DNA of 64,000 bases from a bacterium. GTDB lineage: Bacteria; Pseudomonadota; Alphaproteobacteria; Rickettsiales; RI-342. A model generated the notes under the pieces. It had not been told where the DNA came from and did not search any database. It saw only the letters and a program-made list of their open reading frames with translations. A program made the position numbers and the translations under genes. The stretch covers positions 1-64,000 of the forward strand of contig WGMV01000003.1 in assembly GCA_016124905.1 (NCBI GenBank). The letters run 5' to 3'. Positions 36,418-44,498 of this stretch are shown one piece after another; within the stretch, counting starts at the first letter, position 1; the number at the start of each line of letters is the position of its first letter.

Positions 36418-36447
36418 AATCATACTCCTTTGAAAAATTGTGAAGAC

Positions 36448-37524
36448 CTACGCCGCGTCGTCGAAACGGGCGGCGCGTTTGAGGTAGGCGACCAGTTGAT
36501 TGTTGACGTAGACTTGCCGGGCGGCGCGAAGCGGCTCTAAACGCCCCTTCAATTGCGTGACCTTATCGGCCATCGGCGCATGATCTTCCCGCAATTCCTT
36601 GAGACTGCTCTTGTTCTCTCTGTAGTCCGGGTTGGGGCGTCGGGTCGTTTTTTCGTATAGGGAAAAACGGTTTCCGGCGGCGAGGAAGAGGGACGTGCCG
36701 ACGAAGATATCGGCCAGCAATTGCACGATGACGAAGGACGCGCCGCTATGCCCGCCATCTTCCGCCGCGTCGGTCGTAAAACTGTTCCAGTCGATCCCGG
36801 AGGACGCGGCCCCGAACGTCGCGGCGAACTGGACGATCCATGCCAGCATGAAAAGCACCGTCGCGGCATAGACGGTATAGACATAGAGATAATAGGCCCG
36901 GTCATGCGTAATGAACTGCGTGAAATGTTTCAGCGCAACGCTGCCAATCGGCACCATCGCCGCCAGCATGAGCGCCAGCGCCGGATGGTCGAGAAAAACC
37001 GGAATCCCAGCCGCCATGACGGTAGAGTAGATATTGCCCGCCCCCATTACGACGACAATGCTGCCCAGCAGGATGCACAGCCACCCCACCAGCTTGTCGC
37101 GCAGCGGCATTTTGACCTTTTCCGCTTCGTCGCCATTGCCGCCGAAATAGGCGGCGGATTTGACGGTCGGGCTGGTGGAGGTCAGTTGATGATGATGCCG
37201 GTCAATCGCCTTGCGCGATTGTTCGTTCTGGATTTCGATATCGGCAAGTTCCGTCTCCAATCGGCGGATTTCTTCCCCATGCACCGTATCGAATACCAGA
37301 CCGGCTTGTTCCTTCACCAGCCTTGAGGCTTCCTTGCGATCCGGCAAGGCAACAAGATTGCCGATGAAAGAAGGCATGTCCGGGACGGCGGAAAGGATGG
37401 AATCCAGCATGGGCTTTTCCGCCGCCTTATCCTTCTTGCCGCGCGGAGGACGGTTCTCCGTTTCCTCTCGCTCATGCGCCGGAATGTAATCCGGCCTGTA
37501 TTCCGTATGTTTGCGCTTTGCCAT
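36448..37524 (-). CDS. Membrane protein with cytoplasmic coiled coils (358 aa)
   Basis: ATG 37524 has an excellent AAAGGAGG ribosome site; an upstream in-frame ATG at 37599 lacks one. Residues 1-70 are basic and charged (KRKHTEYRPDYIP). A coiled coil follows (EEIRRLETELADIEIQNEQS), then three to four transmembrane helices at about residues 150-280 (LVGWLCILLGSIVVVMGAG, LALMLAAMVPIGSVAL, ATVLFMLAWIVQFAATFG, VIVQLLADIFVGTSLFLAAG), then another charged helix. It starts the minus-strand run that includes the secreted 422-aa protein, 30 bp downstream. No family recognised. Confidence 0.75.
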   Translation of the reverse strand: MAKRKHTEYRPDYIPAHEREETENRPPRGKKDKAAEKPMLDSILSAVPDMPSFIGNLVALPDRKEASRLVKEQAGLVFDTVHGEEIRRLETELADIEIQNEQSRKAIDRHHHQLTSTSPTVKSAAYFGGNGDEAEKVKMPLRDKLVGWLCILLGSIVVVMGAGNIYSTVMAAGIPVFLDHPALALMLAAMVPIGSVALKHFTQFITHDRAYYLYVYTVYAATVLFMLAWIVQFAATFGAASSGIDWNSFTTDAAEDGGHSGASFVIVQLLADIFVGTSLFLAAGNRFSLYEKTTRRPNPDYRENKSSLKELREDHAPMADKVTQLKGRLEPLRAARQVYVNNQLVAYLKRAARFDDAA

Positions 37525-37847
37525 AGAAACCTCCTTTAAGTGAAAGCCTCGCCAGCTTAACGCGTCGTTTCTCTCCTTGTGGGCGGTTTGCTCATTCATT
37601 AAAGAGTCTGGTTCCCGTTGACTCTCGAAATGTCGTTATCTATCTTCATAATATAAGTGGCCGTTGCCACTTTGGGGCGTCGAAACCTCTGTCTTCTGGC
37701 GGCATAAGTATGACCGTCATTCATACTCCTCGACTATGGTCGGGGAGGCACATGCGTATGTCCAAGGCGAAAGCCCAAAGGCATGTGCGAACCTTTCCAG
37801 AAGACAGGTTTTTCGAACTCCCCGATCACCAGCTCGGAGAGTTTATT
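37525..37847. other. Divergent intergenic region with an inverted repeat
   Basis: About 320 bp between the minus-strand transfer run and a plus-strand small gene. It contains the inverted repeat AAGTGGC-CGTT-GCCACTT at 37655-37672, which could be an operator or a hairpin. A frame beginning at 37710 is open into the next gene, but the better ribosome site is at 37848. No other structure was seen. Confidence 0.5.
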
Positions 37848-38165
37848 ATGTCTAATGAATCTAAAAATGAGTTACCCTTAAAATGGTCGAAGAAGAAGGT
37901 TGTCTATATTTCGGCAATCTTCGGGATTGTTCTCCTTACGCTTTGGAACAAGAACAGCGACATTAATGATGCAAGGCATATGTGCTTGGCTCAAGCCTCT
38001 ACAAGAGGCGTTCGAGACCCGCAACTTGCTTGTGATTGCGCGATGACCCAGCTTTCGAACCAAGTAAGCTATGTGCACTATATTCCTTGGATCAGGAATT
38101 TAGTTGAAGAGAATGAGAAAGCTGGCCGTAAAATGATCATGGATGCGATGAAGGCCTGCTTTTGA
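37848..38165 (+). CDS. Small single-span membrane protein (105 aa)
   Basis: ATG 37848 follows GGAGAG; ATG 37710 is an alternative that would add a basic 46-residue N-terminus. One membrane helix (VVYISAIFGIVLLTLW) is followed by a C-terminal domain with Cys residues (ARHMCLAQASTRG, LACDCAMTQ, MKACF). The DxxxxCLxxA and ACDCA pattern suggests a disulfide-containing periplasmic domain. No family recognised. Confidence 0.6.
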   Translation: MSNESKNELPLKWSKKKVVYISAIFGIVLLTLWNKNSDINDARHMCLAQASTRGVRDPQLACDCAMTQLSNQVSYVHYIPWIRNLVEENEKAGRKMIMDAMKACF

Positions 38166-38478
38166 TCGGTCTGTTTGCCGGTGCTGACAGGGCCGCGAAA
38201 ACAGGGCAAATCCAGAATGTACCTGACGCACTACTTTCGTTTGAAAGCTGGTTCGAAAAACTCTGCTTGGGTGCTGGGGGAGGCTATTCAGACGTACCGC
38301 AAGCTGTGTTTTGTAATACAAAACGCTTGGCAAGGGAGACGCTGCGCTCTCCCGTTGCATCCCTCTCGCTGTGCCACATCCTGGGCATCTTTCATAATTC
38401 AAGGTTTAGACTAACAAAGCACCGAACTTAGTAAGTAAGGATCAGATGCAAAGGCTTGCAAAATATTAGAATTATTGT
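38166..38478. other. Intergenic region before the copper island
   Basis: About 310 bp with no convincing gene; a 79-codon frame at 38175-38414 lacks a ribosome site. It holds a 17-bp inverted repeat GTTTTGTA-A-TACAAAAC at 38308-38324 and a GC-rich hairpin GGGAGA/TCTCCC at 38334-38353. The final 60 bp are AT-rich and probably contain the promoter of the cop genes. Confidence 0.5.
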
Positions 38479-38883
38479 ATGATTATTGATATGCAAAAGT
38501 TCCTTGGTATAGTCCTGATATTGGCACTCGTGATGACCACGAGCTTCGCACCGTCTATGTCTCATGCGATGTCTCATGATGGTGCCAAAGCTGTTCAAAA
38601 CACCCAAACCAAAGCCGCTAAAGGCCATGATTGCCACGGCCATGGTGAAGCAAAAGGGGATTCCCAAAAGAACGCGCAGAATGACAATGGCACCTCCGAC
38701 AAATGCTGCGATAAAGGCATGTGTAAGTGCGTCGGCGGTAACTGCCACAGCCTTTCCAAATATCTTGGCAATGGCGGCAACTCCATTTCCGCTGTTTCCA
38801 CCAGCAGTCTTGTTTTTGCGTTCGACAGTCAGTTTGTCGATTCCGCGCTGCCGAATCGTTTGAAACGCCCTCCCAAAGCCTAA
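38479..38883 (+). CDS. copL: CopL-like periplasmic metal-binding protein
   Basis: 134 aa; ATG 38491 is an alternative start, neither has a clear ribosome site. Signal peptide (FLGIVLILALVMTTSFA), then a His/Cys-rich region (GHDCHGHGEAKG and DKCCDKGMCKCVGGNCHS), and a C-terminus ending LPNRLKRPPKA. The CC...C.C cluster, the RPP end and its position directly before copA-copB match the CopL proteins of copLAB operons, which are needed for copper-induced expression in Xanthomonas. Sequence family assignment is by pattern, so moderately sure. Confidence 0.65.
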   Translation: MIIDMQKFLGIVLILALVMTTSFAPSMSHAMSHDGAKAVQNTQTKAAKGHDCHGHGEAKGDSQKNAQNDNGTSDKCCDKGMCKCVGGNCHSLSKYLGNGGNSISAVSTSSLVFAFDSQFVDSALPNRLKRPPKA

Positions 38884-38955
38884 TCCTTTTGCTGTTTACG
38901 CTACCCGTGCGCTTTCCGCGTATGGTGGCATTTCAACGTAAATCAAGGATTAGTT

Positions 38956-40593
38956 ATGCGATTACATCGTCTATGGATGGTGGCGCTGCTGGTGGTAGGG
39001 GCAATCTCCACACCTTCATACGCCAAGACCACTCAATATAATTTAACCATCGAGCGTTTGCCCGTGAATATCACCGGAAAAACGATGGAGAAAGTCACTG
39101 TAAACGGTGGCATTCCCGCGCCCACCCTTCGTTTTACCGAAGGCGATGATGTGGTGATTCACGTCACGAATAAAATGAAGGAAGATAGCTCTATCCATTG
39201 GCACGGGCTGCTGATCGATCCGGCGATGGATGGCGTGCCGACCTTCAATGGCTTTCCCGGCATCCGCCCCGGCGAAACCTTCACCTATCGTTTCCATATC
39301 CGCCAAAGCGGAACCTATTGGTATCACGCGCACAGCATGGCGCAGGAGCAAGACGGGCTTTATGGCTCCATCATCGCCGCGCCAAAGAAAGAAACCATCA
39401 AGGCTGACCGCGATTATGTCATCGTGCTTTCGGATTTCATTGAGGAAGATGGCGATACGGTGATGAGCAACCTCAAAATGATGTCGGATTATTACGCCAA
39501 TGCCCGCCTGACCATCGGTGATTTTTTCAAGGATGTAGGCGAGCGCGGATGGGATAAGGCATGGAATGATGCGAAGGATTGGGGCGATATGCGTATGGCA
39601 CGCACCGATCTTTCGGATGTGACCGGCTATACGTTCCTGACCAACGGCAAATCACCTGAGCAGAACTGGACAGGTATATTCAAGCCCGGTGAGCGCGTGC
39701 GTCTGCGCTTTATCAACGCTTCGGCCATGTCGTTTTTCGATGTGCGTATTCCCGGCCTGAAAATGAGTGTGGTGCAATCTGACGGGCAGAATGTCGAGCC
39801 GGTGGCGGTGGATGAATTCCGCTTCGCCCCTGCCGAAACCTACGATGTGATTGTCACACCGCAGGATAGCAAGCCCTACACCATCGCCGCTGAATCCATC
39901 GACCGTAGTGGCTTTGCCATTGGCACGCTGGCCACATCCGAAGGACAACGCGGGAAGATTCCTGCGCTGCGCCCACGCGCTTTGCTCACGATGGGCGATA
40001 TGAACATGGAAATGATGATGAAAGATGACCCGGACATGGAGATGACCCCCGCCGACATGATTAGCGGCTGGGCGAAGGCCGGAACGCCGGAAGGCGATAA
40101 GGCGCTTTCCTATGCCGATCTGCGCTATGCCGGAATCCAGAAGGATACCCGCCAGCCGGAGCGCACCATTGATGTGAAGCTGGGCGGCAATATGGAGCGC
40201 TTCATCTGGACGATCAACGGCAAGAAGTTCAGCGAAGCGGAGCCTATCAAGTTGCGTTACGGCGAAAGGGTAAGGCTTGCCTTCACGAATGAAACCATGA
40301 TGGCGCACCCCATGCACCTGCACGGCATGTTTGTACAGCTCGAAAACGGCCAGCCCGCCGAAAAACTACCAAATAAACATACGGTCATTGTGCCGCCTGG
40401 AGGCTCGTACTCTGTGCTGCTAACAGCGGATGAAGCGGGCGAATGGGCGTTTCATTGCCATCTGCTTTACCACATGATGGCAGGCATGATGACCAAAGTG
40501 GTGGTCGCCAAGCTCGACCCCGGTGATGTGCCGCCTCCCGCAAAAACCACTACAACACCAGCAACCAGCGGAGGCCACCATGCAACGCATTAA
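38956..40593 (+). CDS. copA: Periplasmic multicopper oxidase CopA (PcoA family)
   Basis: 545-aa copper-resistance oxidase, probably oxidising Cu(I) to Cu(II) in the periplasm. Signal peptide MRLHRLWMVALLVVGAIST, apparently Sec type without a twin-Arg pair. All four copper-binding motifs are visible: HWHGLLIDPAMDG, YWYHAHSMAQEQDGLYG, HPMHLHGMFVQLENG and HCHLLYHMM (type 1 Cys within HCH). A Met-rich loop (MGDMNMEMMMKDDPDMEM) is the usual CopA copper-binding segment. Start preceded by AAGGA. Overlaps copB by 14 bp. Confidence 0.95.
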   Translation: MRLHRLWMVALLVVGAISTPSYAKTTQYNLTIERLPVNITGKTMEKVTVNGGIPAPTLRFTEGDDVVIHVTNKMKEDSSIHWHGLLIDPAMDGVPTFNGFPGIRPGETFTYRFHIRQSGTYWYHAHSMAQEQDGLYGSIIAAPKKETIKADRDYVIVLSDFIEEDGDTVMSNLKMMSDYYANARLTIGDFFKDVGERGWDKAWNDAKDWGDMRMARTDLSDVTGYTFLTNGKSPEQNWTGIFKPGERVRLRFINASAMSFFDVRIPGLKMSVVQSDGQNVEPVAVDEFRFAPAETYDVIVTPQDSKPYTIAAESIDRSGFAIGTLATSEGQRGKIPALRPRALLTMGDMNMEMMMKDDPDMEMTPADMISGWAKAGTPEGDKALSYADLRYAGIQKDTRQPERTIDVKLGGNMERFIWTINGKKFSEAEPIKLRYGERVRLAFTNETMMAHPMHLHGMFVQLENGQPAEKLPNKHTVIVPPGGSYSVLLTADEAGEWAFHCHLLYHMMAGMMTKVVVAKLDPGDVPPPAKTTTTPATSGGHHATH

Positions 40594-41320
40594 AACATAC
40601 CTTTTGGCTTCATGCTTCTCGCTCACGCTGGCAGTGCCTGCATTGGCGGAAGATATGGCCGGAATGAATGCGAAGGGATTTAAGATGGAACATGGTGGCG
40701 AAACCTTCCACATGTTCCGGCTTGAAACGGATACCGGCGTGAGTCGTGGCGATAGTGTTTCCAGCTGGGATTTGGATGGCTGGATAGGCACCGATGAAAA
40801 CAAGCTATGGATTAAATCTGAAGGCGAACACAAAGACGGCAAGCTGGAAGAAGCCGAGTTATGGGCAATGTACAGCCGCAATATCTCGACATTCTGGGAT
40901 GCACAGGCCGGACTTCGCTACGATTTTGAGCCACGCGGCACTGGGTATTTCGTGGCGGGTTTCACAGGCCTTGCGCCTTATTATTTTGAAACCGAGGCGC
41001 ATCTTTTCGTTAGCGAGCACGGCGATGTGACCGGACGGCTGCGCGAGGAAAACGATATCCTGATTACGCAGAAACTCATTTTGCAGCCTTATGCCGAAGT
41101 CAACCTCTCCGCGCAGGATGTGCCGGAGCAGGATATTGGCGCTGGGATAGCGGACGGCAAAATCGGGCTCCAAACCCGGTACGAATTCACCAAAAAATTC
41201 GCGCCATACATAGACGTTCACTATGGCCGGAAGTTCGGTGAAACCGCGTCTATCGCTGAAAGCGATGGCGAGGACAAGGATGAGTTAGTCGGCGCTATCG
41301 GCCTTCGCCTCATGTTTTAA
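40580..41320 (+). CDS. copB: Outer-membrane copper resistance protein CopB (PcoB family)
   Basis: 246 aa from ATG 40580, overlapping the end of copA. Signal peptide (TYLLASCFSLTLAVPALA) and a beta-barrel pattern with SSWDLDGWIGTDENKLWIK, QAGLRYDFEPRGTGYF and a final GLRLMF, the aromatic C-terminal signal for outer-membrane insertion. The Met/His-rich N-terminal segment seen in many CopB proteins is short here (MAGMNAKGFKMEHGG). Functions with CopA. Confidence 0.92.
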   Translation: MQRIKTYLLASCFSLTLAVPALAEDMAGMNAKGFKMEHGGETFHMFRLETDTGVSRGDSVSSWDLDGWIGTDENKLWIKSEGEHKDGKLEEAELWAMYSRNISTFWDAQAGLRYDFEPRGTGYFVAGFTGLAPYYFETEAHLFVSEHGDVTGRLREENDILITQKLILQPYAEVNLSAQDVPEQDIGAGIADGKIGLQTRYEFTKKFAPYIDVHYGRKFGETASIAESDGEDKDELVGAIGLRLMF

Positions 41321-41344
41321 TCAACCAATCTAAAGGAGAATTCC

Positions 41345-42040
41345 ATGAAGAAATTATTGCTTACCACAGCGCTGATGCTGGCAGCTACGCCTGCATTTGC
41401 AAAAGAAGTCACGATCAGGGAAGTTACCGATGCCGACACAGGTAAGGCTTACTTCTCGCCGGATAAACTTACCATTCAACCCGGTGATACGGTGGTATTT
41501 GAAAACGCTCAGGATGAGATGCATGAAGTGATGTTCGTCAATGTGCCAAAGAGCGTGGACGAAATGATTATGTCACCCATGCACGAAAAGAAAGGTGATA
41601 AGTTTTCTTATACTTTCACCGTTCCCGGCACCTATCAATTCCACTGCCATCCGCATGAAGCACTGGGCATGAAAGGCACGCTGATTGTAGGCCATGCCTC
41701 CAAACCCGGTGAAACAAAATCAATGGATCACCACAAACTCTCGCAAAAACTTGAAAAAGGTGAAACCGCAGGCGGTGTAAACACCCCGGCTGGCTCCAAG
41801 GCATTTGCGGGTGGCGATGTGGCGGCAACGGGTAAAGTGGTGAGTGTGGATGCTGGCAAGCATACCATCAAGCTGAAACATGACCCGATCAAGGCTCTCG
41901 GCTGGCCGACAATGACCATGAACTTCACTGCCGATAGCGATGTTGATCTGTCCGGTGTGAAGGAAGGCGATGCCGTGTCATTCACTCTCAAACCGCAAGG
42001 CAAAGATGATTACACTATAAACTCGATCAAGAAGAACTAA
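41345..42040 (+). CDS. Cupredoxin fused to a CusF-like copper-binding domain
   Basis: 231 aa with strong AAAGGAG ribosome site. After a signal peptide (LLLTTALMLAATPAFA), residues about 20-120 form a plastocyanin-like domain with type 1 copper ligands His (EMHEVMF), Cys, His and Met (FHCHPHEALGM). A linker (KPGETKSMDHHKLSQKLEKG) leads to residues about 160-228, a CusF-like barrel with the characteristic WPTMTMNF and VDLSGVKEGDAVSFTL. It is likely a periplasmic copper carrier that may accept Cu(I) in the CusF part and act as an electron carrier in the other. Confidence 0.85.
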   Translation: MKKLLLTTALMLAATPAFAKEVTIREVTDADTGKAYFSPDKLTIQPGDTVVFENAQDEMHEVMFVNVPKSVDEMIMSPMHEKKGDKFSYTFTVPGTYQFHCHPHEALGMKGTLIVGHASKPGETKSMDHHKLSQKLEKGETAGGVNTPAGSKAFAGGDVAATGKVVSVDAGKHTIKLKHDPIKALGWPTMTMNFTADSDVDLSGVKEGDAVSFTLKPQGKDDYTINSIKKN

Positions 42041-42045
42041 GGCGA

Positions 42046-42081
42046 AATCACCCTCCGGCGATGGCAAGGCGGAGGGTGATT
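42046..42081 (+). terminator. Hairpin after the cupredoxin-CusF gene
   Basis: Perfect 12-bp stem 42046-42057 with 42070-42081 (AATCACCCTCCG / CGGAGGGTGATT), loop 12 bases, followed by TGTTGTCTT. Starts five bases after the stop. The T-tract is interrupted. Confidence 0.65.
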
Positions 42082-42157
42082 GTTGTCTTAAAACAGTATT
42101 TTATATTTATGGGACGTTCGCCAAAATAAGCTGTGATAAATTTACAAGGAGGTAAGC

Positions 42158-42670
42158 ATGTCACCCTATATCCGTTTTCTATTAATGATTTTAACATCCA
42201 CGCTTGTCATGTTCGGGCTTACCTACCTCAATAGCTATCAGGCCGATCATGTGTTTTTTAGTGAAACACGGCTTTACATGGCGTTTTTAATGGGAGCGGC
42301 GATGGCGGTGGTCATGCTGAGTTTCATGCTGGGCATGTACAAGGATAAAAAGCGCAATCTGACTATTTACGCGGGTAGCGCCGTTATTTTCGTTGCGGCA
42401 TTGTTTCTGGTGCGGAGCCAAACCACCGTGGACGATACATCCTACATGCGGGCGATGATACCCCATCACTCTATTGCCATTTTGACCAGCGAACGAGCCG
42501 GAATCAAAGACTTACGGGTGCGTGAACTGGCGGATGGAATTATCAAAGCCCAGCGCAAGGAAATCGATGAAATGAAATGGCTAATAAACGATATTGAAGC
42601 CAACGGCCTCGCCTCCACCCAAGATAAAGCGCAGGAAAGGCCAGTGCCGGAATTTGAAGAAAAGTTGTGA
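42158..42670 (+). CDS. DUF305 membrane protein
   Basis: 170 aa, strong AAGGAGG site. Three hydrophobic helices (FLLMILTSTLVMFGLTYL, LYMAFLMGAAMAVVMLSFML, IYAGSAVIFVAALFLV) precede a DUF305-type region (DTSYMRAMIPHHSIAILTSE and LADGIIKAQRKEIDEMKWLI). The MIPHHS motif is the family's likely metal-binding site. DUF305 proteins are common in copper and silver resistance islands; molecular role not established. Confidence 0.85.
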   Translation: MSPYIRFLLMILTSTLVMFGLTYLNSYQADHVFFSETRLYMAFLMGAAMAVVMLSFMLGMYKDKKRNLTIYAGSAVIFVAALFLVRSQTTVDDTSYMRAMIPHHSIAILTSERAGIKDLRVRELADGIIKAQRKEIDEMKWLINDIEANGLASTQDKAQERPVPEFEEKL

Positions 42671-42695
42671 TTCTTATTGGGATATTAAGGAAATT

Positions 42696-42724
42696 AGCCC
42701 CTCAAAATATGAGGGGCTTTTTTT
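42696..42724 (+). terminator. Rho-independent terminator after the DUF305 gene
   Basis: Eight-bp stem AGCCCCTC / GAGGGGCT (42696-42703, 42711-42718), loop AAAATAT, followed by seven T. It separates the cop unit from the MerR-controlled unit. Confidence 0.9.
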
Positions 42725-42728
42725 GATA

Positions 42729-42760
42729 TTGACCTTAGAGTGTGCTCCAAGGTGTAAGAT
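42729..42760 (+). promoter_or_regulatory. MerR-type promoter/operator of the second metal unit
   Basis: -35 TTGACC (42729-42734) and -10 TAAGAT (42755-42760) are separated by 20 bp, and the spacer holds the dyad ACCTTAGAG-TGTG-CTCCAAGGT (42732-42753). An over-long spacer with an ACCTT...AAGGT dyad is the signature of promoters untwisted by MerR/CueR-type activators. The regulator gene itself starts 20 bp downstream, so autoregulation of the whole unit is expected. Confidence 0.8.
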
Positions 42761-42779
42761 GTAAAAAAGTGAGTTGCTT

Positions 42780-43817
42780 ATGAAAGAATTGACCATAGGA
42801 AAATTAGCGGAAATAACCGGCACTACGGCGGATACGCTGCGCTATTACGAGAAGATGAAGCTGCTTAAAGCATCTTCACGCTCACGCGCCGGATATAGGC
42901 TATACGAGGAAAATGCAGTGAGCGTTGTTCGTTTTATTCGCGGAGCAAAAGCGTTGGGATTTACGCTGGTTGAGATTCGCCAACTACTCACTTTAAGCAC
43001 CTCCGATCAGGCCAGTTGCGCGGAAGTATTGAAACATACAGAGGGCAAAATCATCGAAGCCGAAGCTAAAATCCTTGAACTCAAGGCAATCAAAAAGGTT
43101 CTTTCTCAACTGGTGAAGGCTTGCCCCGGTGACAGCACGAGCGCGAAAGCCTGTCCGATACTTGACCACATCCAGAAAAAAGCAAAATCACTGGTAATTC
43201 TGGCAGTGGCAATAGCATCCTTCAGTCTGCCTGGGGAAGCAGAATCCAAGCCTATTTCCTATGTTGATGGCTTCATGGTGATGCAGGAAAATGACGAAAC
43301 CGGCCATACCCTTTCAATGGATTACACCATCGATCCCAAGCTCGCGCTGGGGCTATATGCAAAGAAAGAAAGCGGAGATAAAGATTTTACGACTATCGGC
43401 CCGCAGGTGAATTATCTGGTCAAGCGTTGGAATATGCCGGACGGTCAGGCCAATATTTTCAGCATGACCGGCGCTGGCGTATCGCATTGGAAGGGTGACG
43501 ATGAATTTTCCGCATGGACGGGTATTCTGGCTGATTACGAGACTCGCCGTATTTTTACTTCCTACGAAATTCGCGGCATGTTCGCGGGCGATTTTGAGAA
43601 ATCGATATGGCAGCGGGCGCGTGTTGGATTTGCGCCATATCTTGCGAACTACGATGACTTAAATACTTGGTTCATGGTGCAGGTCGATTATCACCCGGCC
43701 AAGGAAGATAATGTGGTGGTTACGCCACTGGTGCGCTTCTTCTACAAAACAACGCTGGTGGAAGCTGGTTACAGCAGCAACGATCACGTCATGTTTAACT
43801 GGGTATTACAATTTTAA
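42780..43817 (+). CDS. MerR-family metal regulator fused to an outer-membrane-barrel-like protein
   Basis: 345 aa in one frame. Residues 1-70 are a MerR winged helix (IGKLAEITGTTADTLRYYEK, AGYRLYEENAVSVVRFI), 75-115 the dimerisation helix, with metal-site Cys residues in SCAEV and ACPGDSTSAKACPI as in Hg/Zn/Cu MerR proteins. Such regulators normally end near residue 135. Here the frame continues with KKAKSLVILAVAIASFSLPGEAES, which reads as a complete signal peptide (quoted core SLVILAVAIASFSLPGEA), and about 200 residues of alternating beta strands ending FNWVLQF, an outer-membrane barrel end. No ATG or TTG lies in frame at the junction; GTG inside the hydrophobic core is a poor start. Either a real fusion, an unusual internal start, or a lost frameshift/stop. 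Confidence 0.85.
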   Translation: MKELTIGKLAEITGTTADTLRYYEKMKLLKASSRSRAGYRLYEENAVSVVRFIRGAKALGFTLVEIRQLLTLSTSDQASCAEVLKHTEGKIIEAEAKILELKAIKKVLSQLVKACPGDSTSAKACPILDHIQKKAKSLVILAVAIASFSLPGEAESKPISYVDGFMVMQENDETGHTLSMDYTIDPKLALGLYAKKESGDKDFTTIGPQVNYLVKRWNMPDGQANIFSMTGAGVSHWKGDDEFSAWTGILADYETRRIFTSYEIRGMFAGDFEKSIWQRARVGFAPYLANYDDLNTWFMVQVDYHPAKEDNVVVTPLVRFFYKTTLVEAGYSSNDHVMFNWVLQF

Positions 43818-43826
43818 GGAGGAATT

Positions 43827-44111
43827 ATGCGAAAATTTTTACTCACCACCGTTATTTTTTCACTCATGGCCGGTGCCGCCAATGCGGAAACCATCAAGGC
43901 TTCCGTCACCGGCTTGGTATGTTCTTTCTGCGCCACCGGCATAGAAAAGACCTTCAAGGCTGAATCCGCTGTTGAATCGGTGCATGTGGATTTGGAAACC
44001 AAACTGGTGACAATCGGAACGAAGGAAGGCCAAACGATGGATGACGCCACTGTAACCAAGTTGATTACGGATGCCGGTTACACAGTCACCGGAATTACGC
44101 GAGAAAAATAA
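43827..44111 (+). CDS. MerP-like periplasmic HMA-domain metal chaperone
   Basis: 94 aa, AAGGAGG site. Signal peptide (LLTTVIFSLMAGAANA) and one heavy-metal-associated domain with GLVCSFCATGIEK (metal-binding CxxC) and the usual beta-alpha-beta pattern (VESVHVDLETKLVTIG, ITDAGYTVTGI). It probably binds Cu(I) or Hg(II) in the periplasm. Its stop overlaps the next ATG by one base. Confidence 0.9.
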   Translation: MRKFLLTTVIFSLMAGAANAETIKASVTGLVCSFCATGIEKTFKAESAVESVHVDLETKLVTIGTKEGQTMDDATVTKLITDAGYTVTGITREK

Positions 44112-44494
44112 TGCATCCTGAAAAACGCGCAAGCCACGGCATAGTTTCAACGATTGCTCTTTTTGGCTCATTCAGCACGCTGTTTTGCTGCGCATTACCG
44201 GCATTGCTGGTTTCTATCGGAGCGGGCGCGGCAGTAATCGGACTGGTAAGCACGTTCCCGCAACTGATCTGGCTATCGGAACATAAGGTGGGGTTGTTCA
44301 TCTTCGCGGGTATCATGCTCACCCTTTCCGGGACGATGCGCTACCTCACGCGCAATGCGCCATGCCCCGCCGACCCAGCAAAAGCCAAAGCCTGTATGCG
44401 GATGCGCCGCTTTAGCCTCGGTATCTTCCTGTTTTCACTCGCCATGTACTCCGTAGGCTTCTATTTCGCCTTTATCGCAGCTAAACTAATGTAA
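44111..44494 (+). CDS. MerT-like membrane metal transporter
   Basis: 127 aa with three to four hydrophobic helices. The first holds a Cys pair ([20 protein letters not shown]), as in MerT, and a second Cys pair lies in a loop ([15 protein letters not shown]). MerT takes metal from MerP into the cytoplasm. Here no MerA reductase follows; a P-type ATPase does, so the role may be copper handling or transfer between the periplasmic chaperone and the pump. Start overlaps the MerP-like gene. Confidence 0.75.
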   Translation: MHPEKRASHGIVSTIALFGSFSTLFCCALPALLVSIGAGAAVIGLVSTFPQLIWLSEHKVGLFIFAGIMLTLSGTMRYLTRNAPCPADPAKAKACMRMRRFSLGIFLFSLAMYSVGFYFAFIAAKLM

Positions 44495-44498
44495 AGCC

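Noticed and set aside
38175-38414. 79-codon frame before copL
   Set aside because: No ribosome site, odd composition, interrupted by inverted repeats; kept only as noncoding region.
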